A stretch of 64,000 nt of DNA from Stramonita haemastoma (GCA_030674155.1 CM060336.1:3265534-3329533), one strand, 5' to 3'. Positions 31,540 to 57,625 are shown, numbered from the stretch's first letter. Numbers and translations: made by a program. The notes: generated from the letters alone by a model not told the origin.

Positions 31540-32405
31540 CTGAAGTAAAAACCAGAATGGAGTGCATGATAATTAATATGTATGCATACTTGGGCATGGA
31601 AGAGAATCTTTATCTTTGAAGAATTTTTCTTTTACGTCTTTCTGGGAAAAAGCCAGGAGAATGCATCAAGAAGGCAGAAAACAGACAAGGAGATGACAGG
31701 AAGAAAAAGAGCAAGGCAGAAAGAAAGATAGGGATAGAAAAGAGAGAAAAGAAGGAATTCCTAGCACACAATTTTCATAGGTTGGGGATGCTATAATTTA
31801 TACTAACAGGGCCTCGGCATCCCCACAGGGAATTCTATTGTTATAATTTTAACTGATTTTACATGGTTTGAACACAAAATGTACATCTGTGAATTACAAC
31901 ACAAGTTCAAACCAACCACGTTAATTCACCATCAGCATACAATTGCAAAAGTTTGAGCTTGTTTAGTATTTTATGATTTAAAAAAAACAAAAGCAAAGGA
32001 TATTGTGTTTGATTTTATTGTACGAAGTCTATAAAGTCTAAAACAGGAAACAAAAAAGATCTGAAGCAGAGGAAACTGATATTGCTGACAGACAAACATA
32101 GGGTATAGAACAAGCACCTTTTGTCATAGCCTAATATGATATATGCTTTTTTCATCAAGCAATCCATCTTAACCCTTACAGCACTGAATATATGCTAACA
32201 ATTACTTCCCCTATCCTGAATTTCTGCCCCAGTGCTCTCCCCTTCAGCCTTGTCAGCTGATTTTCCAGCGATAATGGTACCAGACGAGGGTTTATTTTTA
32301 ATTATAGTGATCCGTCATGCGGTTAACTGGCATCAATGGACTCTGTAAAGTAGTTTTGATACGGCAAACACTGCTTCTCCTCTCCCACGAGAATGTTTAC
32401 AAAGC

Positions 32406-32473
<68 letters not shown>

Positions 32474-32700
32474 TACCTAGGTACCCATTTTGCACACTTC
32501 TGCACCTCAGAAACCCAGGAACTGACAGAAAATTCGAAGCACCGGTTTTCCTCCTTACATAATAATAATAATAATACATGGAATTTATATAGCGCTATAT
32601 CTTGTAAAAACAAATAAAAGCGCTTGCACTCGACCCTCACAACAAACAACCAATGACAATAAATAATTCTAGCAAAATCGAAAGCACACACGCGCGCGCG

Positions 32701-32774
<74 letters not shown>

Positions 32775-33798
32775 TAGAGGTTATACATTTTGACAGGGAG
32801 AATGGAATTTCAAATGTTGGAGGCAGGGACAAATAGGAGATGAAAACAGAAGGTAAAAATCTTAGGTTTGAAACAAGTGTGTCTTGAGGTTGGATTTAAA
32901 AGTGTCATATGTAGGCTTTTGCTGAAGGGATAGAGGGAGGTCATTCCAGATTGATGGACCAGAAATAGAGAAAGAGCGGCGGCCAACGGTAGATAGGTTG
33001 AATCTCAGAATTTTTAAGGATAATGTATGGATAATGTATCTGCAGCCGAGCGGAGGGTACGAGAAGGTGTGTACACGTGAAGACATTCACAGAGGTAGGA
33101 GGGTGCTGTTTCGTGGAGACATTTATAACAGAGAGTACTGATCTTGTAGTTTACTCTCTGTGGCACAGGCAGCCAGTGGAGAGATTGCAAGAGAGGAGTA
33201 AGGTGTTCAGATTTTTTCTTTCTGAGGACCAGTCGAGCTGCAGAGTTTTGTATACGTTGGAGAGAGTGGATAGATGATGCTGGCAGACCAGCCAAAAGAG
33301 AATTGCAATAGTCCAGACGTGAAAGAATAAGAGAAGTGACTAGTTTGGATGTTGCATCAGTGGACAGGTACTTTCGAATTGCACTAATACGACGTAGTTG
33401 ATAGTAGCATGACTGACATGTCTGGGTGATGAATTTTTGCATGGAGAGTGTGTTGTCAATAACGACTCCTAGATACTTTACAGCACTGGATAGAGGAACT
33501 GACGTATTACATAACTGAAGGGTAGCAGAAAGCTGAGCTGGAAAACAGGCTTACCGAACTGAAAGGGTTAAAACAAAAACAAAACAAACACCAATAAAAA
33601 GAAATACAAGCAAGCACGCCCAAGCCCACTTACCCAAGGAACACTGCAGTGGCCGTCCAGTATGGGCACGGAGGCAGCAGTGACGGGGTTTTCCGCACAC
33701 AGCACTGGGCTGAGTGCCAGGGGGCCTCCCTCCACAGGGCTCTCCTCAAACACCAACGATCTCCTCCGCGGATTGTTCCTCCTCCTCCGCCTCCCCAT
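30520..33798 (-). CDS. RHNO1: RHNO1/RHINO-like 9-1-1 interactor, frame-broken
   Basis: RHNO1 is a small nuclear protein that binds the RAD9-HUS1-RAD1 clamp and TOPBP1 in ATR signalling. Two exons on the minus strand: 33798-33634 and 31539-30520, joined at phase 0 (TGG/GTAAGT, CTTCAG/GTTTCC). An in-frame TGA lies just upstream of ATG 33798. Three blocks match the human protein as I recall it: a basic N-terminus followed by VPWVSPQFNG across the junction (human has a SWVSPDF block, the known clamp-binding motif); KFPALQF; and a C-terminal VLVSDTPETEYSLTYRQRQH (human DTPE...WRRRQHL). Between them it is Arg/Ser-rich. Exon 2 carries TGA at 31021 and 30811 and needs shifts near 31027 and 30890, which cancel. 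It is either a pseudogene or mis-assembled. The assignment rests on motif matching by eye. Confidence 0.72.
32409..32468. repeat. (GT)n microsatellite
   Basis: Pure GT array in the RHNO1-like intron. Confidence 0.95.
32560..33540 (-). pseudogene. LINE (CR1/L2-like) 3' fragment in the RHNO1-like intron
   Basis: Minus-strand frames encode LILSRLDYCNSLLAGLP, LQRIQNSAARLVL, LLQSLHWLPVPQR and then, after one frame break near 33060, GRRSFSISGPSIWNDLPLSL and FKSNLKTHLF. These are the hallmark C-terminal motifs of CR1/L2-like reverse transcriptases. The 3' UTR ends AAGCGCTTTTATTTG and AGCGCTATATAAATTCC at about 32580, as at 8.2 kb. A (CA)n tract (32685-32771) has expanded in the UTR. 5'-truncated and inactive. 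Confidence 0.92.
33634..33798 (-). CDS. RHNO1: RHNO1-like exon 1
   Basis: 55 codons from ATG to the donor TGG/GTAAGTGGG. Starts MGRRRRRNNPRRRSLVFEE, a likely nuclear localisation signal, and ends ILDGHCSVPW, the first half of the clamp-binding motif. Confidence 0.75.
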
Positions 33799-35290
33799 CC
33801 CTTCACTTCAGCACTGTCCTAAGGCATGGGGGATCAGGAGTGAGGCGACAGACTGCTTCCTCAGACTCTGATGCTGCTGCAACAACAACAACCAAGTCAT
33901 GAATAAATGGCCATTCACTGGTGATGAGTGAATGTACTGAGGGTTTGACTTTGTTATCTGTTGTGCGTTTCCCAGCTTAATGCTATGAGGGTCACCCAGA
34001 ATGTGCACTCCATCTCACTCATTCCATCTGCGAATCACTAGTGTGAGATTGAAACTGCACACTGAATGAGAGGTTTGCATGTATTCATGACTGTTTTCAA
34101 GTACCTTGACTTAGTATCTGAGTAGTTGTAGTACATGTGTATAGGAGTTTGGCCCTTTTGGATAATCACTGTTTTCAGTCTTGGTCCGTTTTTTTCTCCC
34201 CATTCCTTGGCTAAAGCTCTGAAGTTCACCAATGGTGAAATTTTGCAGATACATGCAACCACTAATATTATCCCCACCATTTAGGTAGCCGCATTATGAC
34301 TTCAGGAATGGTGTCTAAATTTAGAACAGTAAAGACAGCTCTATCAGTGCGTGCATGCATTTTTAAAAAAAAAGAATTTTGTCATCTGTTCCTACCAGCA
34401 TACAATGGCCTGCTCTTCCTAAAGGCAGTGTGGGTTTTTCAAGTCAAGTCAAAAGCACTTCAATCATCCCATGATGAAGGGCAATTGCAATGTGTGCACA
34501 AGATGTTTTGCATGTGTTTGCACACAGGGTCTCAGTTTATACTAATTATAGTCTCATCCGAACAACTTAAATTAAGGGAGTAGAGTCAGAGCTAATGCTA
34601 TTTCCAGGGTAAAATTGCCTCAAAACAGGCGCCTCTGTGGTAACTTGATCCTGGGCCTGAGATCAGGAGTAGAATGCTCTAACCACTCCGCTATCCTGTC
34701 TCATACTAAATTAGTGGATAAGGGGACAGAACTTTTGATAACCTCCGGTTCATTTTGTGTGCACATGTTACCTGTGGTGCTTCATCTCCTTCTTTGTCAG
34801 TTTGTGTATCAATTCTATCATGCATACATAAAATATTTAACGAGTACATTAATACTCATTGTAGTTCATTATTTACAGGTTTAGTTATATCCTATTCCTG
34901 TTCTGTGGATCTGTCAAACTCACTGTCAGCTATGTGACTAAAAAAAACCATGTAAATTGCATTTTCAGCCAAAACTACAATGGAAGTGACCTGTTCATAA
35001 ATGTTATCTATGTTGGGTTTACTTAAACTGCTGGTGCTTTAAGTGTGAAACTGAAACATGAAAAAAAAAACACCCACAAAATCTTATAATTATATCCACC
35101 CTGAGTCAGTGAATGTTGCCTTGTTGGCATTTTTGTTCTTTACAATGTTAGTATGGGTCTGTAAAACTAAGACCCATGATGTAGAAATGAGCAACATGTA
35201 TCATCTCTATGATCAGTTCACACACACGCACACAGACACACGTACAATAACACACACAGTGACACACACACAGTGACACACACACACACA

Positions 35291-35321
<31 letters not shown>

Positions 35322-35404
35322 ACAGAGTCACAAACACAGTCACACACACAGAGTCACACACACACACACACACACAGAGTCACACACACACACACACACC
35401 AGAG

Positions 35405-35462
<58 letters not shown>

Positions 35463-36059
35463 GCAAAGAAACAAGGAATTTAATTTTTAGACCCCTCCTG
35501 GCTTCTGTGGCATAGACAAATGTTACAAAATATTCATGTCTCATGTCTGAGTCAGTTTCCCCCTCTGGTTCAACTGATGATATGACAGACAATCCAGGGT
35601 TGTGACTGCCACTTCAATTGGACATGCTATTTACAGGCCTAGGCCTAAGGCTAAAGCCCAAGGCTTTTAAAAACACTAAATTTATACAGGAACATTTTAT
35701 AGTGTTGATTTTACTGGCTAGCAAAAGACTACAAAAATGATTTTTCTGGCAATATCGAGATGTACTGGCGCACCTACTGTCTTGATGTCTAGCTTCTATC
35801 ATGTGAATGTCACACACTGACTGACAGTGACAGTACTAAAAAACAACAACAAAAACCAAACTTGAGCAGCAGTGTCACACTCTACTGTCTACATCGAAGA
35901 CAGACCCCCCTTCCCCCCCCCCAATTTTCATTCAAACTGGAGAATAGGCGATACTCAACGTGAACATATCAGACCTTTTATGACTCAGCTTTGCATCAAT
36001 TGACATCGGTGTACGTTAGGATGCTGGATACTGACACCACTGACAGTGAATAACTGCAA
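33799..36059. other. Gene-free spacer upstream of the RHNO1-like gene
   Basis: Contains S3 and module remnants (34190-34700, minus: TCACCAATGGTGA at 34226-34238, GGTGTCTAAATTTAG, AGATGTTTTGCATGTGTTTG) and a CA array with GTCACACACACAGA phasing (35218-35460). No coding signal that I can support. Confidence 0.5.
35218..35460. repeat. (CA)n with periodic GAGTCA interruptions
   Basis: CA array broken every ~18-32 bases by AGTGAC or AGAGTCAC. Confidence 0.9.
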
Positions 36060-36065
36060 GAGTGC

Positions 36066-36108
36066 GACGATGTTGAATCAGCCGCCATTGTTTTCCTTAG
36101 CCACGGTA
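36066..36108 (-). promoter_or_regulatory. Candidate YY1/TISU-like element
   Basis: On the minus strand the sequence reads AAAACAATGGCGGCTGATTC, matching the TISU/YY1 consensus (SAASATGGCGGC) found at the 5' ends of short-leader transcripts. It points towards the RHNO1-like gene about 2.3 kb away. The frame opened by this ATG runs about 30 codons. It could mark an upstream first exon, but no transcript evidence exists here. Confidence 0.35.
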
Positions 36109-36177
36109 CGTAACTCTCCCAGCTTCAACTGCCTACCTCCCCCTTCCTGTCATGCATATTTAACACCTTCCCTTTAG

Positions 36178-36300
36178 GCCCCTAGGCTTGTCACAGCAGA
36201 TTTCTCTGCATGAAATTTGGGCTGCTCCCCCCCCCCCCCCTCCGCCACCGGTAAGAGTTCGTCGCCACAAGTGCAGCGCCACCCATTATTTTTTTCTTTA
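36178..36300 (-). repeat. S6 repeat fragment
   Basis: Reverse complement of ACTTGTGGCGACG...GGGAGCAGCCC...ATGCAGAGAAATCTGC, as at 50.1 kb and the window end. Confidence 0.75.
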
Positions 36301-36773
36301 TTGTATTTGTTTCCCTATTAGAGTGGCTTATTTCTACACAATTTTGCCAGGGGCAACCCTCTTGTTGCCATGGGTTCTTTTAATGCGATAAATAACTATT
36401 TGTAGCACATGGGACTTCAGTTTATCGTCTCATCCGAAAGACTAGCACCCAGACCACCACTCATGGTCTAATGGATGCGGGGAAAGTTGTGGGCCCAAAC
36501 GGGATTCGAACCACAGCACAGTCCGACCCAGACTTTTGCTTCTAGGCAGGCGTGTTACCTCGCGACCACCGATTCATGACTGCTGAAGGAGTGAAGCTTT
36601 TATCATGGGCAACCCAAGAAGTCAGGGGAAAGTGAACTCCTTGCGGAGTTGAAAGGATACTGGTCAGAAGTTTTTTCAGTGTGCGTGTTGTGGGCAAACT
36701 GACCCTGTGAAGCTTATACTTCCTCAGCTTGCAGTGTGCATGTAATTTTATTTTCCTTTTTTTTCTTTTATTT

Positions 36774-37046
36774 TGAGGATAATGGAATAGACATTTATAT
36801 CCTTTTCTTTAATCTGGTCCCTGTGTGTAGTTTTGTAAATTTTGTCATTCGTTCCCACTGGCACATTATGGCCAACTCTTCCGAAAAGTGGAACAGGTTT
36901 TAACGTGGGCGCGAGATGTTCTGCGTGCGTTCACACATTGGATCTTGGTTTATAGTCTCATTCAAAGAACTTTTGGGGGGAATGGAGTCGACACCAGCGT
37001 TAATTCCAGAGGAAAAATCCTCTTGAACGAGATTCCAATCCAGGTC
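36774..37046 (-). repeat. S3 SINE-like copy
   Basis: Minus orientation from GAGGATAATGGAATAGAC through GGTTTATAGTCTCATTCAAA to the head-proximal GGAAAAATCCTCTTGAAC. A GT array (37105-37155) follows. Confidence 0.85.
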
Positions 37047-37099
37047 AGCAGATCACAAGCAAATCACTCCGACTATTGTGCTATTGTTTTAAGCATCAT

Positions 37100-37156
<57 letters not shown>

Positions 37157-37254
37157 TCTGTCCTACCTACCTTAGCTGGCTTACTCTTCTATGAGAGATG
37201 GATTGGTTTTCAACAAGTTGGCTAGATGATCTACATGTATATGAAATGTTGGGT

Positions 37255-37625
37255 GGTTGTTTTTTTTTTGGGGGGGGGGGGGGGGTTCCTTGTCTAAAGC
37301 TCTGAGCTTTGCCAGGGACAACCTCTTGTTACCATGGGTTCTTTTACATGTGCTCACCAATGGTGAGATTTTTGTATATAGGACTGTTTCCCCCCCCCCC
37401 CCCCCCCCCCCCCATCATTTAGGCAGCTGTATTTTGATGTCGGGGATGGTGTGTAAACATGACACCTGGGTGCATGTGTTTTTGACATTTTTGTAATCTT
37501 GTTCCTATATGCATGAAGTGGCCTACTCTTTGGAAAGGCCGACTGGGTTTTTAATATGTATGCTTGATGTTCTGCATGCATTTGCATACAGGACCTTGGT
37601 TTATAGTCTGATCTAAAAGGCTTTT
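37255..37625 (-). repeat. Palindrome module plus S3 fragments, G/C homopolymers
   Basis: TCACCAATGGTGA at 37354-37366, a G run at 37270-37287, a C run at 37390-37413, then GGATGGTGTGTAAACATGAC and GGTTTATAGTCTGATCTAAA of S3. Confidence 0.75.
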
Positions 37626-37639
37626 GACATTCATTTTTG

Positions 37640-37900
37640 ATTTCTTGTCACTGTGTGTGTGTGTGTGACTGCATGTGTGATTTATATATGTGTGTGTGTA
37701 TGTAAGTATGCATATGTGTGTGTGCATATGTGTGTGAGTGTGTAGCAAGTATGTGTATTTGTGTGCATGTGTGTATGCGTGTGTGTTTGTATGAAAAATA
37801 CTTCTGAATCTTTGAACTGATTTTTCCATTATTTTGTGAGATTGGGGCACATTCAAACAAGACACTGCTTGCATATATGTGTACAACAACAAAACAAAGG

Positions 37901-37976
<76 letters not shown>
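37640..37976. repeat. GT-rich and (CA)n microsatellites
   Basis: Degenerate GT/GTAT tract 37650-37795 and pure CA 37902-37975. Confidence 0.9.
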
Positions 37977-37977
<1 letters not shown>

Positions 37978-38454
37978 ATAACTCCAGTCAGAAATTTGCT
38001 GTATTGTGTTCAATCTGCTCAATGCAAAAGACTAGTTAACAAAAAGATGATCATTCACAACTGCACAAAATACTTGCCATCAAAGATGTAAATGGCATTT
38101 AGGATCACATAACTATTTCAAAAGTGGTCTACTTTAAACACCACCATTCCTCAAACAAAAAACACAAAAATCAGCGAAAAACACACTGCTTGCAATATTA
38201 TAATAAAGAAAGTCATGAAAAGTTATCGCTTGAAATAAGTCCCAAGTCATTTTCTGGCAAGATAAGAAACAAGTTCACAATCTGTGGAAAATACTGCTGC
38301 AGGAATAGGATCATGGACACACATTCAACTGTAGCTGGGACATTTTTTGTTGTTGTTGCTGTCAATGCTTTTTTAAAATACTGAACAAACTATAAATCAT
38401 CTTCCTGACACCATTTTATCACACACATCCTGAAACAAATCCTTGCACATACTT
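37977..38454. other. No gene seen
   Basis: AT-rich unique-looking DNA downstream of METTL15. A 3' UTR could extend here, but the decayed repeats between make that uncertain. Confidence 0.35.
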
Positions 38455-39262
38455 CAAACAAAACCCTGACAGACGCTATAGCCAAGGAACAAAAAACAAA
38501 AAAAGTCATCTTCCTAAAACCATTTTCATCACACACATCCTGAAAAAAAACAACCCAGCCTTACACACCCTTCAAATAAAACCCTGACAGACGCTATAGC
38601 TGAGGAACAACACCCCTCTACCCCCCTCAAATTAAAAAACAACAACCCCAAAACAAACTCTTCCTCACATCATCTTCCCACACACACATCATGCACAGAA
38701 ACAAAAACCCTTCCACACACACTCTCCCAAACCAAATCCTTACTACACCTTTATACCTGCTCGGACCTTGGCCGACCTAGACCTGGGATTGGCGGTGATT
38801 TTAGCCGATGACATCACCCCCCAAAAAGTAAATGTAATCTTCCTATCATCAAAAAAAAAAAAATCTTCCTAAAATCATCTTACCCCACACACATTACTCA
38901 CACACCAAAACAAAAACCCTTCCACACACACACTTCAAACCAAATCCTAAAACCCCTCATACTAAACCTTTATACCAGCTCAGACCTTGACCGACCTAGA
39001 CCTGGGAATGGTGGCGATTTCAGCTGAGGACCCCCCCCCCCCCCCCCAAACTATATATAATCTTCCTTACATCAAAAAAAAAAAAAAAAATCTTCCTAAC
39101 ATCCTCTTACCCCACACACATCACTATATATAATTTTCCTAACATCAAAACAAACAAACAAAAAAATCTTCCTAATATCCTCTTACCCCACACACAATCA
39201 CACACCGAAACAAAAACTCTTCCACACACACACTTCCAAACCAAATCCTAAAAACCCTCCTT
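38455..39262 (-). repeat. Decayed tandem copies of the METTL15 3' end
   Basis: Sequence equivalent to the last ~20 codons and stop of METTL15 recurs at about 38747-38811 and 38965-39030 (top strand: TTTATACC-GCTC-GACCTTG, CCGACCTAGACCTGGGA). Spacer DNA (TCTTCC...CATC, CCACACACA, AAACAAAAACCCTTCCACAC) is also repeated, and AAACCCTGACAGACGCTATA appears twice at 38460 and 38580. Unit spacing is about 218 and 302 bp. Confidence 0.85.
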
Positions 39263-39263
39263 A

Positions 39264-44475
<5,212 letters not shown>

Positions 44476-45116
44476 AATTTCCTTGCTTGAAAAGAGCTTT
44501 GATATGCCTTGTAATGCAGTATGACATATTGATTTGTCTATTCGGGTTTATGGAGAGAACGAAAGTCCAGATGCAATATTAAAGAATTTTTAGCTTCTGA
44601 CACTGCTGTGCTAGCTTACTGATCAGCTGACTTCAATTAATAAACTTCTAGCAGCTGTTAATTAAATGTACATAAACCTGTGGTATGTAAGTCCTCTACT
44701 TTTGATTTGAAAGTCCTTCAATTCTTGATTTCGTTTAAATCTATTTCATGCTAACCGTATATAGTCTAGATCAGACCATATCTGCACTTTCCCCATAAGT
44801 GCAATTGCCTGAATTTGTATTCTGCGTAAAATTGCAGCGACAGAAAGAGTTCTGGCCTGAACTTTCGGAATGGAAGGTGTGTACCGTTCCGCCCAAACAA
44901 CAAAACAAATGAATGTGTCAGCCGTGTTTATTCACGTGGGAGTTCTTTCGCTTCGTTGCAGAACCGGAAATACAAACGCGCCCCCTTGTGTGATGAGTCG
45001 TCTCGTAACACGGAAATCGGGCAAAACAAAGTCTGGGCCGAGCTATGAACTGAAGTGTTTCTGGCGTGTGTGAGACCGTGTGTTGTCTGTGAGGATCGGT
45101 ACTTCAGAGAGGCAAA
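44476..45116. promoter_or_regulatory. Likely shared divergent promoter region
   Basis: 641 bp separate the METTL15 start (minus) and the tetraspanin start (plus). The right part (44930-45060) is richer in CpG than its surroundings and holds an ETS-like ACCGGAAAT at 44963-44971, a related CACGGAAAT near 45009, and ACGCGCCCCC. No TATA box can be assigned. Divergent sharing is inferred from spacing. Confidence 0.5.
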
Positions 45117-53510
<8,394 letters not shown>

Positions 53511-55962
53511 GAGAGAGACAGGGCAGCTGTTCATCGTCATCTTCACAGGACTGCTTCCATTGTCATCGTCATCGTCATCGTTGTCACGTTTCGCCACTGT
53601 CCCATGACAGCAGTCATCGTTATGCCGGGGGTCCATGATGTTCGTTTTTGTGTTTTGCCGTTATTTTCGACAAAGTTCGTATTTCGTGCTTTTTTCGTGC
53701 GTGTGTTTGTGTGTTGGTTTGAGTGAAAGTGAATCTTACGAAACATTTTCGAGGCGCTAGCTAGTATACAGCTGGTTATTCCAGAAATCCTTTTTTGTTT
53801 TTTAAAGGGAAAATTGTTGGAATACCTGGAAACGTTTTCTTTAGTTTTTTTTTTTTGCTTCCCATAATTTTTTTTAAATAGTAATTTTATTTTGTATGAT
53901 GGTGACAGAAGTTGTTGTTTTTAACAGATTAAGTGAATTATGTGATCATCCGTTCATTCACATTGAAAGAAGAAGTTTATTATTTAAAGTAGTTTTTTTT
54001 TTTAGTTTGCATCATATTGTAAATGGCGGGGAAAAGTTTTGTTTGAGGCAATCAGCTTGTGTAATTTAAGCTTTATTCATTGTCCTGAGATGTGTTCGTC
54101 ATGCGCTTAGCTTTGAGTACCGTGTATAGCAAATGTTGTGTGTAGAATGGATGAAGTGGGGAGTATAACAAGTACCAATCTGTCCTTTTTGTTTTTTGTT
54201 TGATGTTTCCTGCAAACAGGAAAAATGCTCAACTGGATCATTACCTTTTTTTTGCCATTTATAACCTTGGTTTTTAACACCTCACCTTTTATTCTGTCTG
54301 ATTAATGTGAGAGAGAGAGAGAGAGACAGAAAGAGGAATGAGTGAGTATAGAAAGAGAGAGAAAAGAGAGATTGTGTGTGTGTGCATGCATAGTAAGTAC
54401 ACGTGCAAGTTGTATATTAGTGAATGCATTTATGAATGTGTGCGTGTGCTTTTGGTTAAAACTTTACACTGTATCTTCGTTTTACTGGATACATGTAAGA
54501 ATGACCAAATTCCATTTTTGTAATCCTTTCAGTACACCTCCCCTCAAACTTATATTGATAATGTCAGTAACTATGTGACACACAGTATACACAGAAATCT
54601 TTGGACATTAGTAAAAACATAATAGTTGTTTGGAGATTCTCAGTTTAGTTTCTGTTATTAGAAGAAAAAAAAAAAATTAAAAATAGGAAATTCTCCTTTT
54701 GAAATCAGTTTTATTTTATAAGTATTTCACCTTCCCAGGATAACTGCTAGCCATCATTCAGTTTAGCAGTCTGTAACAGTAACCAAAAAAAACACACAAG
54801 AAGGGATTTAACTCTCACCTTCCATCATTTATTAGGAGTGTGTGGTTTACCCTGATGAGGAAAACTAGTATATATGAAAAATTTCCAGGTAAAATTGGCC
54901 TTTTACCACCTTTTAAAATTTTTTTATTATTACTCGCCAAGGAGACAAGTTGCTTAGTTTCTTTTATTTACATGTAGAGGATTGTTTTAAAATCCAGCTC
55001 TCTGTGAATTTTGATGCAGTTTCTTCTAGGTTGCTATGGTGGTGTAGTCGAGGCCTCCTCTGCAATAGACTTCCAGTTTTTTTTTCTATAAACTTCCATT
55101 ATTTTGGTGTATTTTTAAAAAGTACGTTTCCCCATCTTTTCCATTCAACGTTGTTAGTTTGTGCTTACATTTTGTTGTTGTATGAACAATAGAACTTTAA
55201 TTTGAAAGTGCAAGTTGTATTTTCATCCCAGTGGTTTTTGACTACCAAAACTTTTTTTTAAATATTCATTTACCCTGTTACTGAGATCTCCTCAGTGAAA
55301 TTTTCCCAATTTTCCAAACTTATATCTCATGTTGCATACATTTCGTAAGCAGATTAGCAATGCATTACAGCGTTAAATTGTATGTGTGTCATCAAAATCG
55401 TTAGCATTTCTTCCGGGGAATTTTCCAAACTTATACCTCCAGTTGCATACATTTTATAATCATATTTGCAGTGTATTACAGCATTAAATGGTGTGTCATC
55501 AAAATCTTTAACACATTGAATCCACTCAATATAAAAATGGTCACAATATCAATGTGGATTTTCATTTTAAGGGGGGGGGGGTCAAATTGTCAAAGATTTT
55601 GATAGCGACAAGAATAATACCTTGAGTTAGCAGAGCAGTGTCATTTTTCGATCTCCCATACTATAAAATGTCATGTACCATCTTTTGTCTCGTGGTCTTT
55701 GAATTTTCATTCCAGCCCTTAAACAGAATGGGTACTACACACGAAAAGGAGAGGACTGTAACTTTACCTTGACCATCATACTTACTCATGATCGATTAAC
55801 ATTATCATTATCAATCATTCTTATAAAAACAAACATTTTCATCAATTTTTATTCTTGGGAAATTAATCAATCTCTGGACTAGAGGTGCAAGGGAAGAGGT
55901 GTCAACATTCTACAGAATAACACACACAGTAATCGGAAGTCGGAATGTGGCTACCTTACTGA
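53511..55962 (+). other. Tetraspanin 3' flank / probable 3' UTR
   Basis: Unique-looking AT-rich DNA with no competing gene. TCATCGTCATCGTCATC repeat at 53560-53582. Several T/A homopolymers but no single convincing AATAAA plus GT-rich cleavage pair, so the transcript end is not placed. A repeated phrase CAAACTTATA-CTC-GTTGCATACATTT occurs at 55316 and 55428 (a ~110-bp direct duplication). Confidence 0.45.
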
Positions 55963-56392
55963 TGGGATGGGGAAGAGATAGGCCTTGTGGTCAGAGTGAT
56001 GTGCTCATGATCGGCTGACCTGGGTTCGAATCTTGTTCAAGGGGATTTTTCCTCTGAGTTAACATCATTGCAGACTCCACTCCCCCTCAAAAGTCCTTTG
56101 GATGAGACTATAAACGAGGTCCCATTTTGAACGTAGCAGAACTCTGTGACATGTAAAACCTGTTGCCTTCAAAGATAGATGTTATGGTGGCGGTGGGAAT
56201 GGATGACAAAATTGACAAAACTACAACACACGGGGACTGGATGTAAAAAAGCACATGGTGCTTATTCCATTATCTTCAATATAAAAATTGATAGTAAATA
56301 AGATAAATAAGATAAAATGAGTAAAAACGATTATACATCAAAATCTCTCCATTGGTGAACCTCAGAGCTCTAGCCAGGAATGGACAAAAAAA
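55963..56392 (+). repeat. S3 SINE with palindrome module
   Basis: Head AGGCCTTGTGGTCAGAGTGA with GGGTTCGAATCTTGTTCAAG, body AAAGTCCTTTGGATGAGACT, GGGACTGGATGTAAAAAAGC, then CTCCATTGGTGAACCTCAGA. Confidence 0.8.
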
Positions 56393-56439
56393 GATGTGTT
56401 TTAGCCTATAAGAATATGTAACACATGAGTGACACCCAT

Positions 56440-56575
56440 TAGCAAAAATTGAAAATAGTGTTCCTCTTCCTCTAACGCTCATACAGCAACTACTGTTGTC
56501 TGTCATATGAGCAAAAATGGTCGCGCTGCGTTAAGCGCCTGACAAGTGAGGCCCAACGCACCGTGTGAAAATAGT
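56440..56575 (-). repeat. S5 fragment
   Basis: CAGCAACTACTGTTGTCTGT, CATATGAGCAAAAATGG and GCGTTAAGCGCCTGACAAGT. Also seen at 13.57-13.67 kb, 24.0-24.15 kb and 40.18-40.31 kb. Confidence 0.65.
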
Positions 56576-57077
56576 GTAGGAAGTAGGTAGAAAAACCAGA
56601 CCACTCTCCATCTCATTATTCCTGACACCCCACAAAACGACTTGGTGTTCCCTTTTTTTATTTTTAACATTCTTTTATTACCACCGTTATTGGTTGGTTA
56701 TGTATGAGTATATCTTGTTGGGTGTTTGTGTTGTGTGTGTGTTGTGTGTGTGTGTGTGTGTGCGTGCACACGCGTGTGTGTGTGTGTTAAGAAGTGTTTG
56801 ATGCTTATTTATTTTTGCAGATAATCATGGATGATTGTGTTTTGATGTCTCCATTATAGCTTTGTTTCCTTGAATGTTTTTAAAGCCCACAAACTGTCCA
56901 TGTCAAGTCAAGTCAAGTCAAAAATGCTTTAATCATCCCCTGACAGGCAATTACAATACTGATAGGGGTATTAATACCAATCATAATTTCAAAAGACACA
57001 AGAAAGCTTTATTTCATATTGGTTTACACAATCCAAGATAACTCCAAATAAAAATATCACAAACACACCGCACAGCA

Positions 57078-57078
57078 T

Positions 57079-57125
<47 letters not shown>

Positions 57126-57260
57126 ATATGCACACATGCATGCCATGCGCACACAAAGATGTGCATGCATGTACACGCATACACACACAAAAATGGTACT
57201 GGATATAAAAAAGCACATGAGTGCTTATTCCATTATCCACAAGATTAAAAAAAAAAGAAG

Positions 57261-57310
<50 letters not shown>

Positions 57311-57518
57311 AATGTAGGGATACAATGTTATTATTAAGACCATTGACTAGAATGGGCATGACGTGTCAGAAGAATGGGCTTCAGAAATGCTGTATACAGT
57401 ATTGTGTAGAAAACCAGCAGTGTAGAGGGTTTGCTTACAGGTAGAAGTCTGGCATTGTAAGTGTGTCCGTGACCATTGTCTCATAACCTGTGTGTTTGTG
57501 TGTGTGTGTGTGTGTGTG

Positions 57519-57562
<44 letters not shown>

Positions 57563-57625
57563 CGTGTGTGCGTGCGTGTGTGTGTCTGTGAGTGACTCTG
57601 CATGTGTGTGTGTGTGTGTGTTCAA
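57078..57625. repeat. CA and GT microsatellites around an S3 tail
   Basis: CA arrays at 57080-57123 and 57261-57309 with an S3 tail fragment between (57195-57248), then GT arrays 57487-57620. No coding. Confidence 0.85.
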
